Shown: positions 24,023-35,485 of the stretch, piece after piece
How positions within the stretch are numbered: position 1 is the stretch's first letter
Layout of the letters: each line of letters opens with the position of its first letter
Assembly (NCBI GenBank): GCA_023935145.1
Contig: CM043700.1
Location: 99,304,400 to 99,368,399, forward strand
Direction of reading: 5' to 3'
Source of the DNA: Bretschneidera sinensis
Taxonomy: Eukaryota > Streptophyta > Magnoliopsida > Brassicales > Akaniaceae
Length of the DNA: 64,000 nucleotides
Position numbers and translations under genes: made by a program
Notes under the pieces: model-generated
Database searches by the model: none
Told to the model about the DNA's origin: nothing
What the model saw: only the letters and a program-made list of their open reading frames with translations

Positions 24023-24644
24023 CTACGGTTTGGGGAACCTGGTGGTATTCTTAGGCAAACCAAAGGAAAAAAAAATATATAGTTAGGTTTAGATTCTACT
24101 TTTAGTTTTTATTATATTTTTCCAACGAATTTCTCGGCGCTCTTCAAGTGTTTTCCCTCTTCTTCAGCAACTTTTGTTTCGTCTCCGAGAGGTTCAGTTT
24201 TCTTTCTTTCCGGTGAGATTGTGACATCCTGTTGCCGGTCATGAGTCCCCTGTTATGTGTGATGATGCTGCGTGAAGAAAAGAAAGTTTTTGGTTTTTGT
24301 TTATGTGTTGACCTGACCCGGATCCAAGTCAGATTTGCCCCTCGACACAATCCAACCCGTTTTGTAGATTCAGCCCATATGAAGCAGCTCGCTCCAGTCT
24401 GTTTTGTTGTCTTGTTGACCCCTAAGTGGAGGGTCTTATTTGTCCGATGTCTCCGGACCTTGTTCATGGATCGTGTTGATCCATTATCGTTAGGTGGTAT
24501 CGACATGCTGACCTAACTATTGTCTTGGGCCTAGTTGCCCCGAATTGTTATGAGTTTCGCTATTATTTGGGTTTGAATTTATTTGTAATATATTGGATGG
24601 GTATCGCTGTAACAAGTTGGAGTATGCTCCAACTTGAGGGGGAG

Positions 24645-24793
24645 TGTTAGAGTGTTGAGAGTATTAGGGTTTAAAGGTATTGATGTAATTTCATAATATT
24701 AAGTTATCTATATATATGACTACTAACCTTAGGGTTAGTAACCAGTTTACTGCTTACTATCTCTTATTTCTTTTCTTTCTAGAAACCCTAATT
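24645..24793 (+). repeat. 3' LTR of TRIM-like element, apparently shortened
   Basis: It matches the left LTR through CTTTCTAGAAACCCTAAT, then diverges into intron sequence. Confidence 0.75.
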
Positions 24794-26218
24794 ATTTGTG
24801 AATTTGTGGATGCAATTCTGGGCAGAGGACCTTAATAATTGTTGTTATTGATCTTACCACCACCACAACTGCCATGATCATATCTTTCTGATGAAGAAAA
24901 GCTTCTTTTTATAGGTAAGTGCATATGCGTCTTTATTTAGGGCAAAGAATGTTGAGGAACCACAGTTGAGGAAGATGAACCCCAAAAACCATGAGCCGTT
25001 ATTTACCAACTGCACACGTGATTTCTCAGGGACTTTGGATTACATTCTCTATACAGGTACTTTTGATGATATAGCTTGAGTTGTTACAATCCATCCAAAT
25101 TTCGACTAAGCAACTATTAAAATTTGTAATTTACTTTGTGACGGTTGCATTCTTTCCATATGAACTTGTAATAACTAATATGCCCTAGGTTATTAATTAA
25201 CTTTGTAAGAAAATGCTAGTGAAGAGGCATCTATCGTTTTTGCCTCCTTTATCTGTATTATCATGAGAGAGCTGGGCTCCCTTAAATTGAACCTCCTAAA
25301 TGTTCAATCATTAGTTTCAAATAAATTATGATGTGGAAATTATCCAAGAACCCTTTGGATTTCCGTATCATAATTTATTTGAACTATTATTACGGATTGT
25401 TTTCATCCTGCAACTATGATAGCATATCTTTGTCATGGGGTATTTACTAGTTTATTTGACACTAATTTGTCTTGATCTGTGGAGTGAAATAATAGTAACA
25501 GCGTGAATCCTTGTCAGATCTGATCATCATGAATCTTAACAGAAAATATGGCACTAGATGGAGTAGAATAGCCCAAAAGGATTTCATTTTTTTTTTTTGA
25601 AGGAGTCCAAAAGGATTTCATTTTGCCATGGTTAAGGCATATTTATGTACAAATGTTCCCTCTCCATTTTCTGGTTACAAGGATTCCCTGTTAGCAAAAA
25701 TGAAATGCAAGTACCATATTTGAACATTTAAACTTAAACAGGTATAACCAACAAGTTTTGGTCACTTCATTTTGTGATTGACCTTTACTTGTCATCTGAT
25801 GGAGCTGTTTTGTTTTGTGGTGTGCTATGTTGATGTTTTGGAACTTGGAGCTGAGTGGGTGATTGAATTATGTAAATATCTTTATGTCCTGACTTAGATA
25901 TATTCATTTTATTTGTAATTGGAATGGTTGCCAATTAACAAATTTTGAGCCACATCTTCCTGAAATTGATTGCTGTGAAGGAAAACTGTATTTGCAATTC
26001 TTATTGGGTTTGTGACCCTAACTATATGATGTTTCCCAATAGTGGATAGTCTAAGGGTCGAAGGTCTTTTGGAGCTTGTTGACTGTGAAAGCATAGAGGT
26101 TGGTCTTCCAACATCTATATGGCCATCAGATCATATCGCTCTCATGGCAAGTTTCAGACTCCAGCCACCTTCCTCCTGCCAATCGCGGCCTCCACCTCTT
26201 CCTTCAAACCCATGGTAG

Positions 26219-26568
26219 CAAGCACAGGAAGCTACCTTGCAGGTGGTTAGGAATTAGTTTGGTATAAACACAGGAAGAACTAAGAAGAAATACCATCAGA
26301 AACTCTTTATACACATTTACAGTGTACATTCCATCTCAAACCACAGTATCAGTATGAGGTCATGATTGTTACAGTTGGGCCCCTTTTGGTGGTCTTCTTA
26401 CCTAAATATCCTAATACTAGCTCTCAACTGTTAACTAATGCTGATAATAACATTCAAACTTCTCTGCAATCCTATCTCTATCATGTAACTTGTTTTGGTA
26501 TTCTGCAGAAGTGATAATTCATTAATTCTCACATGATGGCTGTTGGATGCTAGTTTGAACCTTCTTTT
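26219..26568 (+). other. 3' flank of the CCR4 pseudogene
   Basis: 350 bp between the CCR4 stop codon and the copia LTR. It probably holds 3' UTR, but there is no clear poly(A) signal I would defend. The insertion at 26569 may cut the original 3' UTR. Confidence 0.4.
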
Positions 26569-26929
26569 TGTTAGGGTTAAACTACCCTATCCCTACGGAT
26601 CTTGAGATGCGAATATAGAGAAGAAAATAGAAATAAATCAAAGACAAACACACAGCACACAAATTTACATGGTTCACCCAAACTCGGGTTACGTCCACGG
26701 AGTTGTAGCGATTTCACTATGTCTTGAAGAACAATACAAGGAGGTCTCACCCCTAGACACCCCTCACAGTATTCACAAAAACGGCTCACACACGTTTACA
26801 CAAAAGAATAAGATGAAACCCTTATATTTCCGAGTTAAAATGAACAGATACCAAACAGTGCTGAAAAGACCAAATTGGACATTAAAAAAAAACCACCAAG
26901 CTCCACACATAGCCTAACAATCTCCCACT
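26569..26929 (-). repeat. 3' LTR of copia element (361 bp)
   Basis: It aligns end to end with 30941-31440 except for the extra plastid segment in the latter. Confidence 0.92.
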
Positions 26930-27121
26930 TGGAAATTGGTCCAATCACCAACACTAAGCAACACATGCCTTCAAACAAAGCAACCATCGCTGCAACTCAT
27001 TCACCTGTTCTCAAGCTTGAAGACCAACTGAAGCTGAGCACAACTTCAATTTCTCAATAGTGACACCCTTAGTCAACATATTTGCTGGATTATCAGTTCT
27101 ACGAATTTTCTTCAGTACCAA

Positions 27122-29700
27122 CTATTCACTGTCGAGAAGAGAGCAAATAAAGTGATATCTCAACTGTATATGCTTCGTCCTGGAATGAAACGCCGGATTC
27201 TTAGCAAGAAAAATAGCACTCTGACTATAACTGTGTAGAGTACCCCTTTCATTCTTCTTACCCAACTCATCCAAGAGACCCTGTAACCAAACCATCTCAT
27301 TCCCAGCTTCAGTTATGGCTACATACTCAGCTTCTGTAGTAAAGAGAGCAACGATTTTCTGCAACTTAGAAGCTCAACTTACAGCTGTACCACCCAAAGT
27401 ATACACAATCCTTGTAGTACTCTTCCTACTATCAACATCACCAGCTAAATCTGCATCCACAAAACTCTGTAGTTTTAAACCTGCCCTTGTGAAGCACAAA
27501 GATGTATCTGAAGTGCCTTTCAAATACCTCAGGATCCATTTGACTGCCTCCCAATGTTGTTTTCCCGGATTACTCATGTACCTACTCACTACTCCCACTG
27601 CATGTGCAATGTCTAGTCTTGTGCAGACCATGGCGTACATAAGACTTCCAATAGCTGAGGCATAGGGAACCCTACTCATGTAGTCCTACTCATGCTCTAT
27701 CTTTGGTGACTGATCCTTAGATAGTCTAAAATGACTAGCCAAAGGTATGCTCACTGGTTTAGCACTATCTATGCTAAATCGACTGAGAACCTTCTTCACA
27801 TACTCTGTCTGTGAAAGTTTCAAAGTCCCACTGACTCTATCTCTGATGATTCTCATACTAAGGATTTGTTTTGTAGCACCCAAATCCTTCATTGCAAACT
27901 GTTTTGACAACTGCCTCTTGAGATTATTAATCTCCTCAATGTTAGACCCTGCAACGAGCATATCATCCACATACAACAATAATAGGATATAAGAGTTGTC
28001 AAAACTCTTAACATAGCAACAATGGTCTGCCTGGCACCTTGTGAACCCGGTGCTACACATGAAGCTATCAAACTTCTTGTACCATTGTCTTGGAGCTTGT
28101 TTCAACCCATACAAACTCTTTCTCAGTTTGCAAACCTAATTTTTCTTTCCCTGCACTGCAAATCCTTATGGCTGATGCATATAAATATCCTCCTCCAAAT
28201 CACCATGAAGGAATGCTTTCTTCACATCTAACTGCTCAAGATGTAGGTTCTCTGCAGCCACAATTCCCAGTACCAGCCTGATTGTTGTTAGCTTCACAAC
28301 TGGAGAGAAAATATCTGTGTAATCAACACTCTCTTTCTGTTGAAACACTTTCACAACCAATCTGGCCTTATAGCGCTTGCTACCATCATGCTCTTCTTTT
28401 ACTCTATACACCCATTTGTCATGTAAAGCTTTCTTCCCTTCTAGCAATTCAGTTAGTTCCCATATCTGATTCGTCATCAGTGAATCTATCTCATCCTTCA
28501 TGGCCAACTCCCACTTGCTAGAATTTTTAACCTGTAAAGCTTCATCCTAACATTCTGGCTCACCACTGTCAGTTAACAAAATATAGAACAAGGATGGTGA
28601 GAACCACTGTGGAGGTCTAATGTTCCTATAAGACCTTCGGACAGTACTTATGGGCGTACACTGTTCTACCTGTGGGTCTGTATTCTCATCATTTTCCTGA
28701 CTCATACTCTGCACCGTGCTCTCAGAAAATTCATCCAAGTCAACAAACTCAGACTTCTTTGGTTCTGGCCCTGTAACAACAAATTCTGCACTTAACCTGT
28801 CTTTGTACATAACATGTTCATTAAAAATCACATTGCTACTCCTGATGATTTTTCAATTTTGATTATCCCAAAACCGATAACCAAAAGATTCATCACCACA
28901 GCCAATAAATAAATATTTTCTGGACTTAGCATCTAGTTTACTGCGAGCATCAGAGTCAATATGAACATAAGATAAACAACCAAAAACTTTTAAGTAAGAA
29001 AGGTTTACCTCCTTTCCACTCCATACCTCTTCAGGTATCCTGCAATCCAAAGGAACTGACGGTCCTCGATTTATCAAGTGAGCTGCTGTGCTAACTGCAT
29101 CGGCCCAAAATGTTTCTAGCAACCCAGCATGTAACCTCATACTTCTAGCATGCTCATTGAGGGTCCTGTTCATGCACTCAACCACGCCATTCTGTTGTGG
29201 TGTCCCAGGAATAGTCTTCTCCATCCTAATCCCATTAGCAGCACAAAATTCTCTAAACCCCCCATCTATGTACTCTCCACCATTATCAAATCTCAAACAT
29301 TTTACTTTCAAACTTATTTCAGTCTCAACCATGGCCTTCCATTTCTTAAAGGTCTCAAATACCTCAGATTTATTTTTCAGAAAATAAACTCATACCTTCC
29401 TGCTTGAGTCATCAATAAATGTGATATAATGCCACAAACCTCCAAGAGATGCAACTGGGGAAGCTCCCCACAAATCTATGTGTATCAACTCCAATTTTTC
29501 AGACTTTGGAGTTCTGTCTCTTTTCAAGAAACTAACATTTCTCTGTTTCCCAAGAATGCAGTTCTCACACAAATCAAAGTCAAGGGATTTCAACTCTGGC
29601 AGTTTCCTTTTAGACAACATCACTTTCATCCCTTTTTCGCTCATTTGACCAAGCTTGCGGTGCCATAAGTTTGTATCAACTTTGCAACAACCACTGCAAT
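27122..29700 (-). pseudogene. Copia pol: integrase, reverse transcriptase, RNase H
   Basis: All segments lie in one frame. Integrase has LWHRKLGQMSEKGMK with the zinc Cys pair CENC, then HIDLWG, an RFDNGGEY block and TPQQNGVVECMNRTLN. RT has WVYRVKEEHDGSKRYKARLV, QLDVKKAFLHGDLEEDIYM, SLYGLKQAPRQWYK and the intact catalytic LLLYVDDMLVAG. RNase H ends with TTEAEYVAI and KHIQLRYHF. Single in-frame stops occur at or near 29390, 28853, 28547, 28166, 27686, 27374 and 27122. At 29390 and 27374 the lost residue is the Trp expected in the family, fitting TGG to TGA/TAG changes. Confidence 0.9.
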
Positions 29701-30912
29701 AGTATCTCTCACACTTGAGGTCATGTACAGAGTACTCATTTTTGTTCCACGAGCCACTACCATGGCTCCCTTTGTAATCTTCCAAGTACCAGCCCCAAAT
29801 GTCACCGCGTGACCTTCAGCATCAAGCCGTCCTACAGAGATCAAGTTCCTCATCAATTTTGGAACATGTCGCACTTTCTGTATTAACCACACAGACCCAT
29901 TCAGCAATTTAATGCGAACTTTTCTCATACCCACAATATCCAAGGCTTCTACATCAGCCAAATATACCTTCTCAAAATCACCTGTCCCATAGTGCTCAAT
30001 GATTTCTCGGTGTACAGTAGTATGGAAAAAAGCTCCTGAATTCAAAATCCAAGAGTCAATGGGACTGTCAATAGAAAGTAATAGGGCATCCTGTAGTTCT
30101 TCTGTCATAGTATTTGCAGCATCGTTCTCATTCCTTTTCTTCTGCGGTTCTCTACAATTTTTCTTAAAGTGGCCAGTCTTGCCACAATTCCAGCATTCCA
30201 ATTGTCGTCCAGATCTGGATTTACTCCTACCTCCTCTTCTGGATTTTGATTTACACCGATTGGAATTTCTATCCTGTGCTCTACCTCTTGTCTCAAGATT
30301 TAAAACGGAACCAGAACCCGAGGTTTCACCCGCATCTCTCCTGCGAACCTCCTCGCTTAAAATCAAATCCCGAATATCTTCATGTTTAAGTTTATTCTTC
30401 CCTGTAGAATTACTCACCGCCATTCTCATGGCTTCCCAACTGTTCGGCAAAGAAGCCAAAACAATTAAAGCACGGATCTCATCATCAAAATCAATCTCAA
30501 CAGAGGACAATTGATTAACAATTGTATTGAACTCATTCAGATGCTTCACAACAGGGGTACTTTCCGCCATCTTCAAATTGAATAACTTTTTCATCAGATG
30601 CACTTTGTTGTTAGCCGACGGTTTTTCATACATACTAGACAAAGCTACCATCATATCCTTGGTGATCTTCTCCTTCATAACATTGTGCGCAATTGATCTT
30701 GATAGAGTTAATCGAATAACTCCCAGTACCTGTCTATCAAAAAGATTCCATTCGTCTTCTTTCATACTGTCTGGCTTTGCCCCTAACAGAGGCAAATGTA
30801 ATTTCTTCCCATAAAGATAATCCTCGATTTGCATCCTCCAATACCCAAAATCTGTGCCATCGAATTTCTTGATTCCTGTCGCCTTTCCTTCTTCTCCGGC
30901 CATCGCTCCCAC
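29641..30912 (-). pseudogene. Copia gag and protease (423 codons), active-site Asp changed
   Basis: The ATG at 30912 starts a long open frame just inside the 5' LTR. Gag has KKFDGTDFGYWRMQIEDYL, a VHLMKKLFNLKM block and a perfect knuckle CWNCGKTGHFKKNC (about 30160-30200). The protease follows: the active site normally WVLDSGASFH-like reads WILNSGAFFH, so the catalytic Asp is Asn. The frame then leaves the pol frame at about 29670-29700 through a frameshift. Apart from these two lesions it is open, which suggests fairly recent decay. Confidence 0.9.
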
Positions 30913-30926
30913 TCAAAAAACCGATA

Positions 30927-30938
30927 GCTCTGATATCA
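30927..30938 (-). other. Primer binding site of copia element
   Basis: The minus strand reads TGATATCAGAGC, one base different from the initiator-Met consensus, 2 bp from the LTR. Confidence 0.85.
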
Positions 30939-30940
30939 GT

Positions 30941-31440
<500 letters not shown>

Positions 31441-32499
31441 ATTTCTCATCATCATAGACTTGATTAAAGACTTACTATTATTTAGTATTCTCTACAGTTG
31501 TTAGCCTCCTCTTTTTGTTGTATTGGATGAATTCTTTTATGTTTCAGTTTCATCTCTCCAGAAGTAGGCTATCACTAGGAGCATATACAACATTTTTTTT
31601 TTTACTTTCATTGAACTAAAGCAGCCCCGGCCAAAGGTTTTCCATTCAGTGTTGGTCCATAGCATATAATACTGCATGTTCTGTTTTCTTTACATGCCGT
31701 TAATGAAATTGGATTCATCTCTTGGAAACTGCTGTACAGTAGAATGGACATGTACATGTACATGAAGAGATTGGAGTCAGAGGTGGATTGATATCAACCA
31801 GAAGGTACAAAGCATGACATCAGATACTCATTATTCTTTTTCTATCTTTTCTATCTTTTTTAATTTTTTTAATTATAGATTTCAAGGCTTCAAAATGGAT
31901 TAAATAGTGGATACATATGGTCAGTCTGCCAGCTGAATTTATTGTCACAGAGCATTCAGATTGCGACAGAATGAAGTATTAATCCATGCACATTTTTATT
32001 TAGTAGCAGGAGGAGCTATTTGAATCAAGCTCAGTTAAACTAAAACTGGTTATATATCTATCAGCCTGAAAAAATTTGAGAGCTTCTAGGGAAAAATTTA
32101 TGTATCATACACTTTAAAATTCTGATTCTATTATCACAAACACTAACTGGAGAATACCCATCATCTCAGGCATCATGGAATAGCCAATGCTTTGGCCAAA
32201 GAGAACACACAAAAACACTTGAATATACATCTACATTTCATATAAGTTAGTATCTCTCTCTGATCTAAGAAGTCATTTAATTTTCTTATAGTGGAAGAAC
32301 TAAGCTAGAAACAAACTAAGATCTCTAGACAAGACTTTCTGCAGCTTTCAATATGGAATAATTAAAAAGTAATAAACGTAGTCGTCTCATAGGATGTTAC
32401 CGTAAAAACTGAAACTGTTGTTTTTTTTTGGGATAAATACTACTACTACAACTATTAGGCCGGTCGGTAGGTAGGCACGCAGGCAGGCAGGTAGGGTAG
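31441..32499. other. Spacer between two convergent genes
   Basis: AT-rich, with no ORF above background and no repeat structure recognised. It would hold the 3' ends of the CCR4 transcript (displaced by the copia) and of the WW-domain gene. A short GTAGGCAGGCAGG-like run lies at about 32465-32490. Confidence 0.4.
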
Positions 32500-33267
32500 C
32501 TAGCACAAGAGGTTAAGCCTTGGCTTGGATAATTTTGGAGGCGTTTGGTCTAGTGGGTGCATGAATTTGCAGTTAGGACATGCAGGAGATGACTTGCACA
32601 GCATCACCAACATATGGCACTTGATGCAAACAGTTGCTACCATTTCCTCCTGTTGCTCATCATCAAATGCCATCCACGACAGGTAACGATTAATTAGCCC
32701 TCCTTGAGAACCATTCTTCTTCTTATTTATGCTTGAATCCATGAAAACATCACTACCTGAATTATGCTTGCCTAATTGATCGTTTTCGTTTGCCTTATTT
32801 TTCCTTGGTGAATCGCATGGCAGGTTGAGTTCAAGGTCTAGGCTCATGTGACTACTAGGAGGACTTGGTGGCTCAGGCTCAGGGATCCTCCTTGGATCCT
32901 TTGATGTTCTCTTATGAGTCCTTGTGTTGTAGAAGTGTATCTCCCCTGACTGCATACAAATTAACCGATCTCTTAATACAAGTTAGTGTTTGACTGAAAT
33001 TAAATAGTAATTAACAAGGAATCACATATATGTACTTACTTTGATATCGAGGCATCTTTGCCACTCCAAAGGTAATGGTGTGTGGAGGTGTAGGTCGATA
33101 TCAATGATTGATCTTGTGGTTTCTGTTTTTGATATTAGTTTCTTCTTCAAAGTTACTTCTTCACGTAGCGGCTCTTCTTCCCACTTTCTCTTTTTCGATG
33201 ATTCCTCAAACTCTGGGGTTGTATTTCTCCTACTTGGAAAGAGGGTTACTGCTTGAAAAGAAACCAT
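32500..33267 (-). CDS. CFL1: WW-domain protein of the CURLY FLAG LEAF 1 type, two exons, intact
   Basis: Exon 1 is 33267-33040 (76 codons) and exon 2 is 32949-32500. The intron 33039-32950 has GTAAGT and TGCAG borders and phase 0. The product is 225 residues. A WW-like domain at 65-96 reads LEWQRCLDIK...GEIHFYNTRTHKRTSKDPR; the first Trp (69) and the Tyr/Thr binding face are present, but the second Trp is absent. A basic patch KKRKW (25-29) could be a nuclear signal. LDLELNL (113-119) is a textbook EAR-type repression motif. C184-x2-C187 and C200-x2-C203 form a small zinc ribbon. In rice and Arabidopsis CFL1 limits cuticle formation by binding a class IV homeodomain factor. That this copy does the same is inference. 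It is the only uninterrupted host gene here. Confidence 0.88.
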
Positions 33268-33344
33268 AGTTTGAATCGAAAGATAAAGAGTATTGTTGTG
33301 AAGGTAGATAGATAGTGATCAAATAGAGAAAATGTTTGAGGTGG

Positions 33345-33351
33345 TTATATA
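33345..33351 (-). promoter_or_regulatory. Putative TATA box of the WW-domain gene
   Basis: The minus strand reads TATATAA about 80 bp upstream of the ATG at 33267, a normal distance for a short plant leader. Confidence 0.5.
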
Positions 33352-33651
33352 GGCAAGCACATAACTGCAAAGGAGAATCTAATAAGGGCAAACTTGAAGG
33401 TAGAAACAATTAATTAAAAAGGCCCTACGGTACCTATTCATGACGTGCATTCCAACTTGGCTAGCTCATCAAGCTCATCATAATTAAAATCTGAGATGTA
33501 AAATTCTAACTAACCCCCTCCTTTGGTCAAATATGTTACTCATATGAATACGCATGATCATTGATGCCCCTAAAAAAAACCTTATTGCTTTTTTAGAGAT
33601 ACGGGACACCAAAAACAAACATTTAAAATAAATATTAGTGGATCATACTAT
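33352..33651. other. Upstream region of the WW-domain gene
   Basis: No ORF or repeat recognised. The non-autonomous LTR element begins at its right end, about 385 bp from the ATG. Confidence 0.4.
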
Positions 33652-34250
33652 TGAGATTTTACTTATAAAATCCATCTACTTAAATTTTAAGCAAAAACAT
33701 AACAAGAATAGTTAAATAGGCAAAATATACAAAAACAAAACAAAACAACAATAATTAATGTGGTTCGACAACTTATTTGCCTATATTCACCAATAAACCA
33801 ACTACTTTATTAATCTTCAATTATAACTTTAGGAAGAGCAAAGTTGCTAAACACTCACTGCCTCACAACTCAAAAATCCAATACAACCAAAGTAATCAAA
33901 CTAACTTTAATTGTAAGTGTTCTCTCTACTTGACAATTCAAAATCCCAATACACCCAAAGCTCACATCTTAGCTCTAGTAGTAAATCTCTCTAGTTTACA
34001 ATGTATATTGGAATTATGAATATGCCTCAAACCTTCTCTAGGACCCACTTTATGTAAAAGAGATTTTTCTAATACTAATAGGAAAAAAAGAACAATATAT
34101 GAGACTACTACTACTCTTATTAAAAACAAGCAACCATCTAATATGAAACTACAGCTACTTCTACTAGAATAAGCAACTATAAAGTAGAAAATCAATTTTT
34201 TCAAACCAATTAGAGTGCTCCTTGTGGAGATTTGAGCCAAAATCGTAACA
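33652..34250 (-). repeat. 3' LTR of the 1.8-kb element
   Basis: 599 bp, TGAGATTTTAC...TCGTAACA. Paired with 34896-35485. Confidence 0.8.
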
Positions 34251-34895
34251 AATCTTCACCTTAGCTCAATTCTCCACCTCATAATCAAATTTGACTTTCT
34301 TCTTTGGTTGGTGCAATCATTCATTTTGGTCTTCCTATTTCATCCGCTTACCTTTCGAGACAATCATCCTCTCATTTAATACGTACAAGCTCTTTGTTCA
34401 TGGTATCTCTCATAACTACATTTGAACTATCAAGAACTTGCATCTTATCATCATAATTAGCATTTCTATTATCACTCTCCTTCATTTTACTCAACTCTTC
34501 CAAGCCCTCCATTATGGTTTTACTTTGCAATTGTGGGTGTTCCTCTTTCTCCATGAAGTGCTCAACTCCCTCCTTTTGTTTGGCTCCTCACTCTATATGT
34601 TTATGAACAATTCTTCATACTCGAACACACTTTGCCTCTTTAACTTATCTTTTCAAGAGGTATCGCTAGAACCTCTACATCCATCCAAACTTCCTTGCCC
34701 ACTATTAACATTGTGACTATGTCATCTTCTTAAGGTGGCAAAAACTCATTCTCTGCCAACATACTACTCAACAAATTAGTGATGACAAAATTGTAAACAT
34801 TATTTTATTTTCAATTCATCAAATAGTTCAATATTAATCATGTATATTCTTTTTTGTATTTTTGCCATCGAAACCATGACTCTGATATTACTTAT

Positions 34896-35485
34896 TGGGA
34901 TTTTACCTCTAAAATTTACTTATTCAAATTTTAGGCAAAAGCACAACCACAATAGTTAAATAGACAAAACAATCAAAGAGTAAAAACAACAATAATTAAT
35001 GTGGTTCGATAACCTCTTTACCTACGTCCACCAACAAACTTATTACTTTATTAATCTTCAACTATAACTTTTGGAAAAACAAAGTTGTCAAATTCTCACT
35101 ACTTCACAACCCAAAAGCTCCAATACAACCAAAGCTCTCGGCCTAACTTTAATTGTAAGTGTTTTCTCTACTTGATAACCCAAAATCTCAATACACTCAA
35201 AGCACTCATCCTTACAGTAAATCCTGCTAATTTACGATATATAATAAAATTATAAATATGTCTCAAAACTTCTTTAAAACCCTCTTTATATAAAGGAGAT
35301 TTTCTTAATGTTAGTAGGAAAATAGCAAAAAAAAAAAAACTACTATTACTCTTATTAGGACAAACAACCACCTAATAAAAAACTACTATTTCTTCTATTA
35401 AAATAAATAATTTTAAAATAAGAAACAAATTTTTTCAAATCAATTAAAAATTATTCTTATAAATATTTGAGTCAAAATCTTAATA
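34896..35485 (-). repeat. 5' LTR of the 1.8-kb element
   Basis: 590 bp, TGGGATTTTACC...TCTTAATA, the last C of the canonical CA end being lost. Confidence 0.78.

Larger units (their letters stand above)
23832..24793 (+). mobile_element. TRIM-like miniature LTR retrotransposon in CCR4 intron 9
   Basis: Terminal repeats 23832-24010 and 24645-24793 both start TGTTAGAGTGTTGAGAGTAT. The left one is followed directly by a TGGTATCAGAGC primer site. The right one is preceded by the polypurine tract GAGGGGGAG. The roughly 620-bp interior codes for no recognisable protein. The right LTR lacks the last ~30 bp seen in the left one (ending ACGTTAACA), and I find no target duplication. It shares the gene's orientation and sits between exons 9 and 10. 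Confidence 0.85.
17952..26218 (+). pseudogene. CCR4: CCR4-type poly(A)-specific deadenylase (carbon catabolite repressor 4 homolog), disrupted
   Basis: Intact relatives are the exonuclease subunit of the cytoplasmic CCR4-NOT complex and shorten mRNA poly(A) tails. My model has 11 GT-AG exons: 17952-18106, 19740-20439, 20559-20645, 22093-22176, 22251-22334, 22487-22567, 22648-22701, 22798-22886, 23419-23528, 24915-25056, 26043-26218. Exon 2 encodes a Cys/His cluster (LQCMSCAKLK...HCSRRCF). Endonuclease/exonuclease/phosphatase blocks follow: LSYNVL, LQEV, VANTH, CGDLNSLP, GTLDYILYT and WPSDHIAL. The sum is 1762 nt, one more than a whole number of codons. TGA stops lie at 19744-19746 and 20026-20028, and an extra T at about 23503 shifts exon 9. 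Without these the product would be about 586 residues, near the family's usual ~600. The block after DGCATF, normally FRRD-like, reads YHHYLF. Family call certain; loss of function likely. A short product from the ATG at 20089 would still meet the exon 9 shift. Confidence 0.88.
33652..35485 (-). mobile_element. Non-autonomous LTR retrotransposon (about 1.8 kb)
   Basis: Terminal repeats 33652-34250 and 34896-35485 share GATTTTAC..., AATTAATGTGGTTCGA and the final AAAATCxTAAxA. Next to the right repeat the minus strand reads TAATATCAGAGTCATGG (about 34874-34890), a degraded initiator-Met primer site. Next to the left repeat is a purine-rich AAGGTGAAGATT. The interior is only about 645 bp. Its one helical, Glu/Lys-rich reading (34372-34554, minus) could be a gag relic, but I cannot name it. 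The target duplication is unclear (ACTAT versus CTTAG). Confidence 0.8.

Noticed and set aside
24144..24516. Overlapping 120- and 94-codon ORFs on both strands inside the TRIM-like element
   Set aside because: No motif of gag, pol or any host family. They lie on opposite strands of the non-coding interior.
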